Of a DNA stretch of 64,000 nt, positions 53,167-62,822 are shown piece after piece. The position numbers were made by a program, and so were the translations under genes. The DNA is from Streptomyces malachitofuscus (lineage in GTDB: Bacteria > Actinomycetota > Actinomycetes > Streptomycetales > Streptomycetaceae): positions 372,001 to 436,000 of the forward strand of contig NZ_BMUF01000006.1 in assembly GCF_014650055.1 (NCBI RefSeq), written 5' to 3'. How positions within the stretch are numbered: position 1 is the stretch's first letter; each line of letters opens with the position of its first letter. The notes beneath the pieces were generated by a model. It did not search any database. It was not told where the DNA came from and saw only the letters and a program-made list of their open reading frames with translations.

Positions 53167-54189
53167 ATGGGTGACGCGGTGGAACTCGAGGTGGCCGGCC
53201 GGACCGTGCGGCTGTCCAGTCCGGACAAGGTCTTCTTCCCGGAGCACGGCTACACCAAGCTGGACGTCGCCCGCTACTACCAGGCGGTCGCCCCCGGACT
53301 GTTGCGCGCCCTGCGCGACCGGCCCACCACCCTGCAGCGCTACCCCGACGGCATCACCGGCGAGTGGTTCTACCAGAAGCGCGCCCCCAAGGGCATGCCC
53401 GACTGGATCCCCACCGCGCACATCACCTTCCCCAGCGGCCGCAGCGCCGACGAGATGTGCCCCACCGAGGAGGCGGCCGTGGTGTGGGCGGCCCAGTACG
53501 GCACGCTCGTCTTCCACCCCTGGCCGGTGCGCCGCACCGACGTGGACCACCCCGACGAACTGCGCATCGACCTCGACCCGCAGCCCGGCACCGACTACGA
53601 CGACGCCGTCCGGGCCGCCGGTGAACTGCGCGCCGTACTCGACGCGTACGGGATGCGCGGCTGGCCGAAGACCTCCGGCGGACGCGGCCTCCATGTGTTC
53701 GTGCCGATCGAACCGCGCTGGACCTTCACCCAGGTCCGCCGCGCCGCCATCGCCGTGGGCCGGGAACTGGAACGCCGGATGCCGGAGCAGGTGACCATCA
53801 AGTGGTGGAAGGAGGAGCGCGGGGAACGCATCTTCGTCGACTACAACCAGACCGCCCGCGACCGCACCATCGCCTCCGCCTACTCCGTGCGGCCCCACCC
53901 GCACGCTCCCGTCTCGGCGCCGCTGCGCTGGGAGGAGGTCGGCGACGCACATCCGCGGGACTTCGACATCACGACCATGCCCGCGCGCTTCGCCGAACTC
54001 GGCGACGTGCACGCGGACATGGACGATCACGCGTTCTCGCTGGAGCCCCTGCTCGAACTCGCCCGCCGCGACGAACACGACCACGGCCTGGGCGATCTGC
54101 CGTACCCGCCCGAGTATCCGAAGATGCCGGGCGAACCCAGCCGGGTACAGCCGAGCCGGGCCAGGAAGCCGAAACCCTCGGCCTCCTGA
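53167..54189 (+). CDS. LigD-type DNA polymerase/primase domain protein
   Basis: A 340-residue archaeo-eukaryotic primase-like polymerase (PolDom). Catalytic Asp residues lie in LRIDLDPQPGTDYDD; SGGRGLHVFVPIEP and DYNQTARDRTIASAYSVRP are also conserved. ATG 53167 is preferred to 53119 because it gives the normal N-terminus; the ribosome binding site is weak. It is divergent from the DNA ligase with 74 bases between, so a shared promoter region is likely. In mycobacterial-type NHEJ this domain extends broken ends before ligation. Confidence 0.94.
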   Translation: MGDAVELEVAGRTVRLSSPDKVFFPEHGYTKLDVARYYQAVAPGLLRALRDRPTTLQRYPDGITGEWFYQKRAPKGMPDWIPTAHITFPSGRSADEMCPTEEAAVVWAAQYGTLVFHPWPVRRTDVDHPDELRIDLDPQPGTDYDDAVRAAGELRAVLDAYGMRGWPKTSGGRGLHVFVPIEPRWTFTQVRRAAIAVGRELERRMPEQVTIKWWKEERGERIFVDYNQTARDRTIASAYSVRPHPHAPVSAPLRWEEVGDAHPRDFDITTMPARFAELGDVHADMDDHAFSLEPLLELARRDEHDHGLGDLPYPPEYPKMPGEPSRVQPSRARKPKPSAS

Positions 54190-54217
54190 CCCGGGGGGAC
54201 CGCAGTACCCGTGGGTG

Positions 54218-56434
54218 CTACAGGTCCTTGATCCGGACGTCCCGGTAGGAGACGACGTCCGTCGTGCCGTGCACCTGCAGTCCGATGTAACCGGAGGCGA
54301 ACCGCCGCCCGTCCGTGCCCGGGTCGTCCGAGCGCGGCGGGGTGAAGTCCTGGCCGCCGGTGTTGTCGAACTCGTTGATCAGCACGCCGTTGCGGTAGAC
54401 CGAGTAGTGCTGGTCCACCACGCGGATCTCGTAGTCGTTCCAGGTGCCCTTCTGCGTCACACCCGCGCCGGCCAGGCCCACCCGGTCGAAGCCGTAGACG
54501 GAGCCGGTCTTGTACATGTCGCCGGTGGGCGAGTCGAACACCTGGATCTCGTGCCCGAACTTGATGGCGGCCCACTCCGGCCGGGGCTCCTCCGGGTGGT
54601 CGTGGATCTGCGGGAACCGCACGAACACACCGGAGTTGGCGTTGCCGGTGCCCGGGGCGTCGTCACGCCACTGGAGCTTCAGCGAGAAGTCGCCGTACTT
54701 GCGCTCGGGGAACCACAGCATGCCCAGTCCGCCCCGGGTGGTGCCGGAGGTGATCGACCCGTCCGGGTTCAGCCCGAACGAACCGCCGCCCACGTGCTCC
54801 CACTTGGCGAACGTCTCCTGGGTGCCGTCGAGGATCTTGCGGTAGCCCTCGGTCTGGCCGGGCTTGCCGATGCCGGACTGACGGGCGGCCTGGTTGATCG
54901 CCCGCTTCTCCCGCTTGTCGATGACCCGTTCCTTCTTGAGCGCGTCCACCACGCTCTGCACATGCTTGAGGAACAGCGCCTGCGAGGTCCACTCCTTCTC
55001 GTCCTCGATCAGCTCACCGATCCGGCAGCGGTTGTTGGTCACCCGGTTCGGCACACCCGAGTCGACCGTGCCGACGAACACCGTCAACCGCTCGTCGTAC
55101 TCCGGGCAGTTGGGTGCCGGGACCCCGCCGTCCGCCACGACCGTGAAGCTCACGGTGAGCGGCTCGGAGGTGTTGCCCGCCTTGTCGCTCGCCCGGTAGG
55201 CCACGGTGTGCCGGCCCGCCCGGTCGACGACCACGGGCCCGGTGTAGGCCAGGTACGGGCCGCCGTCCAGCGAGTACTCGACGGCCGCGACACCGGAACC
55301 CCCGTGCCCGTCGTCCGCGGTGACGGTCACGGTGGCGTCACCGACGTACGCGCCGTCGGAGTTCCTGGTGCCCTCCACGGTCACGCCGGTCGCCGGCGGG
55401 GTGGTGTCCTGCGGGGGAGCGGCGACGACGGTGAACTCCACGCTCTTGGCCGCCGCCGCGTTGCCCGCCTTGTCGGTGGCGCGGTAGCGCACGGTGTGCG
55501 TGCCCACCGCGTGCACCATCACCGGTCCGGTGTACGCCTGCCAGGGACCGTCGGCCCCGAGGGCGTACTCGATGGTGTTGACGCCGGAGCCGGTGTCGGA
55601 CGCGGTGACGGTGACCGTCGCCATGTCGATGTAGGCGCCGTCGTCGTTCTTCTCGCCGTCCACCGTCGCCGAGGTCTCCGGCGCGGTGGTGTCGTCCGTC
55701 GGCGGCGGGACGACGGTGAAGGCGACGCTCTTCTCCGCCGAGACGTTGCCCGCCTTGTCCAGGGCGCGGTAGCGCACCGTGTGCGCACCGACCTGGTCGA
55801 CGACCACCGGGGCGGTGTACGGCTGCCAGGCGCCGTCGGCCCCGAGGGCGTACTCGATCCGGTCCACGCCCGAGTCGTCGTCCGTGGCCTCGAGGGCCAC
55901 GCTCGCCGAACCGACGTACTCGCCCTTGTCGTTCTGCGAGCCCGTCACCTTCGCCGTGGCCTCGGGAGCGGTGGTGTCCTCGCCGCTGCCCTCGGTCACC
56001 GTCAGGATGCCCTGCATCTCCCCGTGGCCGGGGATGGTGCAGTGGTAGAAGTAGCGGCCCGGGGTGAGCGTCACCTCCGCGGTGTGCCGGCCGCCCTGGG
56101 CGTCACTGGGATTGGCCAGGATGTTGAGCTGGACGTCGTTGTTGAACTCCGGGTCGGAGGTCACGAACGTCAGTGTGTGCGGCATGCCGGTGGTGTTGCC
56201 GGTGGCCGCGCTGTTCTCGAAGACGATCGTCGCCGGGCCGGCCACCGCGGTCGTCGGCGCCGAGGTGTACTCGGTGATGCTGTCGCCCGCGGTCCAGGTG
56301 AGCACCTGCGCCGCCGCCTCGTCGGCCGTGGACCCGGACTCGCCGGCCGAGGACGTCGTCTGCAGTCCGAGCATCATCAGCAGGGCGGCCAGCAGGCCGG
56401 CCCACACTCTTCGTTTCCGTGTCACTGGTTTCAT
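54218..56434 (-). CDS. Secreted cupredoxin - (OmpL47-like)x3 - DUF1080 sugar-hydrolase-like protein
   Basis: A 738-residue exported protein; ATG 56434 overlaps the ThuA-PQQ gene stop. Residues 1 to about 30 are a signal peptide. Residues about 43-147 form a plastocyanin-like domain with ligands His86 (MPHTLTF), Cys132 and His137 (HCTIPGHGEM) and Met140, a type-1 copper set. Three similar repeats follow (about 150-240, 245-335, 340-435), each with YTxPVxVxxxGxHTVxYRAxDKAGN, an OmpL47/Ig-like module. The last 200 residues are a 3-keto-disaccharide hydrolase / DUF1080 domain (FERKYGDFSLKLQWRDDAPGTGNANSGVFVR-type). It may couple redox chemistry to sugar recognition. Confidence 0.85.
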   Translation of the reverse strand: MKPVTRKRRVWAGLLAALLMMLGLQTTSSAGESGSTADEAAAQVLTWTAGDSITEYTSAPTTAVAGPATIVFENSAATGNTTGMPHTLTFVTSDPEFNNDVQLNILANPSDAQGGRHTAEVTLTPGRYFYHCTIPGHGEMQGILTVTEGSGEDTTAPEATAKVTGSQNDKGEYVGSASVALEATDDDSGVDRIEYALGADGAWQPYTAPVVVDQVGAHTVRYRALDKAGNVSAEKSVAFTVVPPPTDDTTAPETSATVDGEKNDDGAYIDMATVTVTASDTGSGVNTIEYALGADGPWQAYTGPVMVHAVGTHTVRYRATDKAGNAAAAKSVEFTVVAAPPQDTTPPATGVTVEGTRNSDGAYVGDATVTVTADDGHGGSGVAAVEYSLDGGPYLAYTGPVVVDRAGRHTVAYRASDKAGNTSEPLTVSFTVVADGGVPAPNCPEYDERLTVFVGTVDSGVPNRVTNNRCRIGELIEDEKEWTSQALFLKHVQSVVDALKKERVIDKREKRAINQAARQSGIGKPGQTEGYRKILDGTQETFAKWEHVGGGSFGLNPDGSITSGTTRGGLGMLWFPERKYGDFSLKLQWRDDAPGTGNANSGVFVRFPQIHDHPEEPRPEWAAIKFGHEIQVFDSPTGDMYKTGSVYGFDRVGLAGAGVTQKGTWNDYEIRVVDQHYSVYRNGVLINEFDNTGGQDFTPPRSDDPGTDGRRFASGYIGLQVHGTTDVVSYRDVRIKDL

Positions 56435-58941
56435 CCGGCCTTCCTCGCCAGCTGCCCGGCGGCCGGGGTCGGGCCGCCGCCCGTGTAGGTGACCCGCCAC
56501 AGCGCGGACTTGGCGTCCGAGGTGAAGAAGCCGCGGCCGTAGTCGAGGACGTACAGCGCACCGTCCGGACCGAACTTCCAGCCCATCAGGTTCCTGATGC
56601 CGTCGTTGCCCACGGGCACGATCTTCTTCAGGGACTCCGAGTGCACCGGAAGACCGCCGTCGCCCTGCGTCTTCGGGTCCATGAGCACCGCGTTGCGCGG
56701 CTGGTCGGCGTCGTAGAAGTCACCGACGAACCACTTGCCGTCCCAGTAGGCCGGCCACTTGACGTCACTGGCACTGCCCGCGTCGTAGCGGTAGACCGGG
56801 CCGTTCATCGCGGCCTGGCCGCCGCCCTTCAGCCAGGGCAGCCGGTAGGTGGCCTGGTCCTGCACGTACGACGGGATGCCGTTCGCGTCGCGCGGGTAGT
56901 CCGGGGCGCCGCCCTGCGGCGAGTACCAGATGTTGTTGCCGGTCACCGGCGGCAGATTGACCAGGCCGTCGTTGTTCGGCGACTCGTTCTTCGGGTGGTC
57001 GCAGTCGTACCAGCCGAGCGGCTTGGACGGGTCCGGCAGGTTGCGGTCCCGGTAGGGCTGCTTGTTGCCCATGCAGTACGGCCAGCCGCGGTTGGACGCC
57101 TCCGTGATGACGGCGAACGTGTCGTACTTCGCCGGGCCCCATACGGTCGACGGGGAACCGGCGTCCGGGCCGACCCAGCCCGCGTAGAGGATGTCGGTCT
57201 TCTTGTCGACGGAGATGCGCGCCGGGTTGCGCACACCCATCACATAGATCTCGCCGCGCGTCTTGCCGCCGCCCTCGGCGGTCTCCTCGCCGGTGAACAG
57301 GTTGCCCTCGGGGAGGGTGTACGTGCCATCCGGTTCGGGGTGGATGCGCAGGATCTTGCCGTTGAGGTTGTTGGTGTTGCCGGCCGTGCGGCGCGCGTCC
57401 GCGAAGGACACGCCCTTGAAGTTGGGCTCGGGGTTGTTGCCCGAGTAACCGCCGCTGAAGCCGCTGGAGTTGTTGTCACCGGTGGCGATGTACAGGTTGC
57501 CCTTGGAGTCCCAGGCCATCCCGCCGCCGGCGTGGCAGCAGCTGTGGATCTGCACCGGCCACTTCAGCAGCACCTTCTCGCTGCTCAGGTCCAGCTTGTC
57601 GGTGGCGTGGTCGAGCGTGAAGCGGGAGACCCGCCGCTCGGCCATACGGGTGTCCCGGTTGATCTCGGAGTGGGGCGTGTAGTGCAGGTACACCCATCCG
57701 TTCTTCTCGAACGCCGGGTCCAGTTCGATGCCGAGCAGGCCCTCCTCGACCTTCCTCAGCTCGTCGCCGCCGCCCTTGTTGCCGAAGACCGTGAGCGCTC
57801 CGGCCAGGGTGACCTTCTCGGTCTTCGGGTCGTAGACGTGGATCTCGCCCTTGCCCTTGCCGATGTCCGGGTCGTTCCAGTCGGTGACCACGGGCTGCGA
57901 GGCGTCCGCGCCGCCGCGGCCGATGTAGAAGACCCGTCCGTCGGGGGCGGTGACCAGGCCGTGCGGCTCGCCGATCTGGTCGTTCTGCCCGGGCTGGTTG
58001 GGCTTGGTGAGCCGCTCCGCCTTGTAGTTGCCGGTGATGGTGGCCTTGCAGTCGGCCTGCACGAGCCGGTTGGTCCACAGCAGGGCGCCGCGCAGATGGT
58101 CGCGGAAGTCGGTCTCGTCGTACGACGACACCGTGCCGCCCATACCGGTGTAGAAGGACCGGCCGCCGTCGTAGTCACGGCACCAGCTGACCGGGTGGTC
58201 CCAGCCGCCCGCGCCCGCACCGGGCGCGTAGGTCGACTCGCGGACCCTGGCCACCGTGTGCACGTCGCCGGACGGGTTCTTCACCCAGTTCAGCCATTTG
58301 TCGGGCCGCTTCCACTCCATCGGCAGACCCTTGGTCGCCGGATGCGCGCGGTCGCCGACCTCGACGGTCGCCCGCTGCACCTTGTCGGGGCTCGAGGCGG
58401 CCGGGCGTGCGCCGATCAGACCGGTGAACCAGTCCGAGTACGGCTCCGCGCGGGCGGCGTCGTGCAGACCGACGAAACCGCCGCCGGCCTCCATGTACGC
58501 CTCGAGACCGGCCTCCTGGTCCGGGTCGAGGACGTCACCGCCGCCGGTCAGGAACACGATGGTGTTGAACCGGCCCAGCTTCTTGGCGTTGGTGAAGACC
58601 GAGGCGTCGCCGGTGGCGGTGACCTGGAACCGCTGCTCCGCCGGGCCGGAGAGCCCGATCTTCTCGATCGCCGCGATCCCGGCGTTCACCAGGGGCGACT
58701 CGTCGCCGCCGGCCGCCGAACCGTGGAACAGCAGCACACGTACGTTCGCGCCGCCCGGGGGCGACTTGATGGACATCGTTGTCAAGGACGGATCCGGGGC
58801 CGGGCGCGCGCTGGCGGCGGGACCCGACAGCAGTCCGGCGGCGACGGCCCCGGCGGTCACAGTGGCCGCCCAGATCCGTCGTCTCGTTCTCGTCCTTCGT
58901 GCGCTCGTGGCGCTCGACGTGCTCAACCCTCTTAAGCGCAT
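56431..58941 (-). CDS. ThuA-like domain fused to PQQ/sorbosone-type dehydrogenase
   Basis: An 836-residue exported protein. An Arg-rich N-terminus and hydrophobic segment form the signal. Residues about 66-290 are a ThuA-like trehalose-utilisation fold (VLLFHGSAAGGD, GGGFVGLHDAA, YDGGRSFYTGMGG). Residues about 310-815 are a soluble glucose/sorbosone dehydrogenase beta-propeller (GEPHGLVTAPDGRVFYIGR, GLLGIELDPAFEKNGWVYLHY, GVRNPARI, GWKFGPDGALYVLDYG). ATG 58941 has a poor ribosome binding site; in-frame GTGs at 58968 and 58980 lie near GAGGAGGG. With any of these starts, a rare TTA codon (58933-58935) occurs at the beginning, making translation dependent on the bldA tRNA. Confidence 0.85.
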   Translation of the reverse strand: MRLRGLSTSSATSARRTRTRRRIWAATVTAGAVAAGLLSGPAASARPAPDPSLTTMSIKSPPGGANVRVLLFHGSAAGGDESPLVNAGIAAIEKIGLSGPAEQRFQVTATGDASVFTNAKKLGRFNTIVFLTGGGDVLDPDQEAGLEAYMEAGGGFVGLHDAARAEPYSDWFTGLIGARPAASSPDKVQRATVEVGDRAHPATKGLPMEWKRPDKWLNWVKNPSGDVHTVARVRESTYAPGAGAGGWDHPVSWCRDYDGGRSFYTGMGGTVSSYDETDFRDHLRGALLWTNRLVQADCKATITGNYKAERLTKPNQPGQNDQIGEPHGLVTAPDGRVFYIGRGGADASQPVVTDWNDPDIGKGKGEIHVYDPKTEKVTLAGALTVFGNKGGGDELRKVEEGLLGIELDPAFEKNGWVYLHYTPHSEINRDTRMAERRVSRFTLDHATDKLDLSSEKVLLKWPVQIHSCCHAGGGMAWDSKGNLYIATGDNNSSGFSGGYSGNNPEPNFKGVSFADARRTAGNTNNLNGKILRIHPEPDGTYTLPEGNLFTGEETAEGGGKTRGEIYVMGVRNPARISVDKKTDILYAGWVGPDAGSPSTVWGPAKYDTFAVITEASNRGWPYCMGNKQPYRDRNLPDPSKPLGWYDCDHPKNESPNNDGLVNLPPVTGNNIWYSPQGGAPDYPRDANGIPSYVQDQATYRLPWLKGGGQAAMNGPVYRYDAGSASDVKWPAYWDGKWFVGDFYDADQPRNAVLMDPKTQGDGGLPVHSESLKKIVPVGNDGIRNLMGWKFGPDGALYVLDYGRGFFTSDAKSALWRVTYTGGGPTPAAGQLARKAG

Positions 58942-59121
58942 GGGTTCTTGATGCGATGTGGACCGCACGTGGCCACCCACCCCTCCTCGGTCGCAGCAAC
59001 AGCGTCAAGGAAGCTAGACCTCTTTGCGCCACACGCCAATACCTATCGCAGCAATGAACCAAACTTTGTCCTGAGTGTGGATAAACAGCGGGGTGGCCGC
59101 TACGGTTTCCCAGGTTCATGA

Positions 59122-60135
<1,014 letters not shown>

Positions 60136-60152
60136 CGGCTCCGGACATGATC

Positions 60153-60166
60153 CGAGAGCGCTCTCG
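60153..60166. promoter_or_regulatory. LacI-family operator palindrome
   Basis: CGAGAGCGCTCTCG is a perfect 14-bp palindrome. Its GAGAGCGCTCTC core is the classic target shape of Streptomyces LacI/GalR regulators. It lies 56 bases before the LacI start, so autoregulation is likely; the laccase stop is just upstream. Confidence 0.8.
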
Positions 60167-60221
60167 CCCGTGGAGGGGCCGGGGATATCCTTTCCGGCAT
60201 CCGCAGGTGAGGAGCGCCCAA

Positions 60222-61250
60222 GTGACCGAGACAGTGCCGCGCCCCACGCTGGAGGCGGTGGCCGCACGGGCCGGGGTATCCCGGGCCACGGTCTCCCGCG
60301 TGGTCAACGGTTCCGACGCGGTGCGTGAACCCCTGGCCGAACGGGTGAGGCAGGCGGTGGAAGAACTCGGGTACGTCCCCAACCAGGCCGCCCGCAGCCT
60401 GGTGACGAAGCGGCACGACGCCGTCGCCGTCATCGTCGCCGAACCGGAGACCCGCGTCTTCGCCGACCCCTTCTTCGCCCGCCAGCTGCGCGGCATCAGC
60501 AAGGAACTGACCGCCCACGACAACCAGCTCGTCCTGCTGCTCACCGAGGACCGCGACGACCACGCCCGCGTCGGCCGCTATCTCGCCGGCGGCCATGTCG
60601 ACGGCGCGCTGGTCATCTCGCTCCACGTCGACGACCCGCTGCCCGGCCTGATCCGCAGCGCCGGGGTGCCGACCGTGTTCGGCGGCCGGCCCGACTTCAG
60701 CGGCGGGCGGGACGGCGTCGTCTACGTCGACTGCGACAACCGGGGCGGTGCCCGCGACGCCGTACGGCATCTCATCGGCCTCGGCCGGGGCCGCATCGCC
60801 CACATCACCGGTGCCCTCGACCAGACCTCGGCCGTGGACCGGCTCGACGGCTACCGCGACGCCGTGGTCGGCGCCGATCCCCGGCTGGTCGTGGAGGGCG
60901 ACTTCACCTCGGCGAGCGGCGAGCGGGCGATGCGGGAACTCCTCGACCGCAGCCCCGGCCTCGACGCGGTGTTCGCCGCCAACGACCTCATGGCGGCGGG
61001 CGCGCTGCGCGTGCTGCGCGAACGGGGGCGGCGGGTGCCGGACGACGTGGCGGTGGTCGGGTTCGACGACATGCTGCCGATCGCCGAACAGACGGAACCC
61101 CCGCTCACCACGGTCCGCCAGGACATAGAGGAGATGGGACGCCTGATGGCCCGCCTGTTGCTGCGCACGCTCGACGGCACGGGTGCCGAGGATCAGGCCG
61201 CGGGCGGCCTGATCCTCCCGACCACACTGATCCGCCGCGCGTCGGCGTGA
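60222..61250 (+). CDS. LacI/GalR-family transcriptional regulator
   Basis: A 342-residue sugar-responsive repressor. GTG 60222 follows GAGGAG. The N-terminal helix-turn-helix is PTLEAVAARAGVSRATVSRVVNGSD, with the hinge helix after VPNQAARSLVT. The C-terminal periplasmic-binding-like core (GLVVIVAEPETRVFADPF-like, later FAANDLMAAGALRVL and VAVVGFDD) binds the effector. The upstream palindrome is its probable operator. The target genes are unknown; the neighbouring ThuA/PQQ and DUF1080 genes are possible. Confidence 0.93.
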   Translation: MTETVPRPTLEAVAARAGVSRATVSRVVNGSDAVREPLAERVRQAVEELGYVPNQAARSLVTKRHDAVAVIVAEPETRVFADPFFARQLRGISKELTAHDNQLVLLLTEDRDDHARVGRYLAGGHVDGALVISLHVDDPLPGLIRSAGVPTVFGGRPDFSGGRDGVVYVDCDNRGGARDAVRHLIGLGRGRIAHITGALDQTSAVDRLDGYRDAVVGADPRLVVEGDFTSASGERAMRELLDRSPGLDAVFAANDLMAAGALRVLRERGRRVPDDVAVVGFDDMLPIAEQTEPPLTTVRQDIEEMGRLMARLLLRTLDGTGAEDQAAGGLILPTTLIRRASA

Positions 61251-61260
61251 CCCCCGACGG

Positions 61261-61340
61261 GCTGAATGCTGCCGCCCCGCACCATTCAGCCCCTCCGGCG
61301 TTTGAGGAGCGGGGGTCCGGGGGCAGCGCCCCCGGGGACG
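61261..61340. repeat. Dispersed Streptomyces intergenic element with two hairpins
   Basis: GCTGAATG (61261-61268) pairs with CATTCAGC (61283-61290), followed by CCCTCCGGCGTTTGAGGAGC, and CCGGGGGC-AGC-GCCCCCGG (61317-61335) forms a second stem. The order and wording match the family of intergenic repeats I have seen in many Streptomyces genomes, where the second stem often acts as terminator for the upstream gene (here LacI). Confidence 0.7.
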
Positions 61341-61439
61341 GGACGGCGCGGCGGGGGCGAGAAACGCTGCGCCCGTCCGGGTGCTCCGGCGGTGATTGTC
61401 AGTGGCCGGTGGAAGACTCCCACCGGAGGAGGAGACACC

Positions 61440-62234
61440 ATGCTCACCACCCACTTCGTCAACGGCGCCCCGAACTGGATCGACGTCGGCACCTCCGACA
61501 TGGACGGCGCCGCGTCCTTCTACGGCGCCCTGTTCGGCTGGGACTACCGCTCCGCCGGCCCCGACGCCGGTGGCTACGGCTTCTTCGAGCTGGCCGGACG
61601 CATCGTCGCGGGCGGCATGCAGAGCGCCCCGGAGCAGGGCCCGCCCGCGTGGACCGTCTACTTCCGGACCCCCGACGCGGACGCCACCGCGCAGGCCGCC
61701 CAGCAGGCCCGGGGCGGTGTGTCCATGCCGCCCATGGACGTGAGGGAGCAGGGCAGAACGGCGATCCTCACCGACCAGGCGGGCGTCCCCTTCGGCATCT
61801 GGGAGCCCGCCCTGCGCAAGGGCGTCGAAGCGGCCGGCGAGGCGGGCTCCCTGTGCTGGGTCGAGCTCTACACCCCGGACATCGCCCGGACCGCCGCCTT
61901 CTACCACTCCACCCTCGGCTGGGAGACCTCGGCGGTGACCTTCCCCGCGGGCGTCTACACCTCCGTCAACCCCGCCGGGACGGGGGAGGAGGGCATGTTC
62001 GGCGGGCTGGTCCCGCTGGCCGACGACCCCGTCGAGGCGGAGAGCGGACTGCCCTACTGGCTGCCCTACATCGGGGTGGAGGATCCGGACGCGGTCGTCG
62101 CCCGGGCCGTCGAGCTGGGCGGCAGGGTACGGATGCCCGCCACGTCCCTCGCCGGTGTCGGCCGGCTCGCCCGCCTGGAGGATCCGTACGGCGCGCGCTT
62201 CGCGGTCCTCAAGGGCGATCCCCGCCAGACGTGA
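61440..62234 (+). CDS. VOC (glyoxalase/bleomycin resistance) family protein, two domains
   Basis: A 264-residue protein with two tandem vicinal-oxygen-chelate modules, each of about 125 residues: NWIDVGTSDMDGAASFYGALFGW and CWVELYTPDIARTAAFYHSTLGWE. The ATG follows GGAGGAGGAGAC. Proteins of this form bind a metal or small ligand. Members named hydroxylase or glyoxalase-like occur in Streptomyces. No specific substrate can be named. Confidence 0.9.
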   Translation: MLTTHFVNGAPNWIDVGTSDMDGAASFYGALFGWDYRSAGPDAGGYGFFELAGRIVAGGMQSAPEQGPPAWTVYFRTPDADATAQAAQQARGGVSMPPMDVREQGRTAILTDQAGVPFGIWEPALRKGVEAAGEAGSLCWVELYTPDIARTAAFYHSTLGWETSAVTFPAGVYTSVNPAGTGEEGMFGGLVPLADDPVEAESGLPYWLPYIGVEDPDAVVARAVELGGRVRMPATSLAGVGRLARLEDPYGARFAVLKGDPRQT

Positions 62235-62362
62235 ACCCCGGCGCGCCGCCGTGCGGGCCGGGCCGCCCGGCGCCATCATCATGCGGCACGGGAGACAGCC
62301 GCGCGCCGCGCGTTGATACGGCGTTGATCGAACGTTTTTAGCCGTCCGGCACGCTTCCGGCC

Positions 62363-62608
62363 ATGCACATCGACACATTCCCGTCGCCCGACCTCGCCTG
62401 GCAGGAGGAGGCGTTGTGCGCGCAGACGGGAGGAGAATTCTTCTTCCCCGAGCCCGGCAGTTCGGTCCGCGAGGCCAAGCGCATCTGCGGCCTCTGCCCG
62501 ATCCGCGCCACCTGCCTCGAGTACGCCCTGACCAACGACATGCGCTTCGGTGTCTGGGGCGGCATGTCGGAGAAGGAACGCCTGGAACTGCGGCGCACAG
62601 GACGGTAG
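62363..62608 (+). CDS. WhiB-like iron-sulfur transcription factor
   Basis: An 81-residue Wbl protein. The four cluster cysteines are Cys19, Cys42, Cys45 and Cys51 (LCA..., ICGLCPIRATC) and the turn motif is GVWGG. A basic tail follows (SEKERLELRRTGR). The cluster is probably redox- or NO-sensitive, and such proteins commonly partner the principal sigma factor. No strong ribosome binding site is visible, so the mRNA may be leaderless. I cannot assign it to a named Wbl subgroup. Confidence 0.93.
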   Translation: MHIDTFPSPDLAWQEEALCAQTGGEFFFPEPGSSVREAKRICGLCPIRATCLEYALTNDMRFGVWGGMSEKERLELRRTGR

Positions 62609-62822
62609 TTCCCTCCGGTCACCGCCCGTGCAGGCGGGGAAAACCGGTACGGGCCACGTGGCTCCCGTGGCTACGATCGATCCGGCCCGCACGGCGGTTC
62701 GCATCAGGCGGTCCGGGCCGCACGGGGGCGGACGGTGGGAGCGGGCGCCCCTTCACGGCAGCGAGGGCACACCGGTCCGCGTCCGGCTCGTCCCTCGGCA
62801 CGACACACACGGGGGGCGCCTC
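62609..62822. other. Intergenic region
   Basis: 214 bases without a supportable gene; it must hold the promoter of the SDR gene. No strong hairpin or operator was noticed. Confidence 0.4.
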
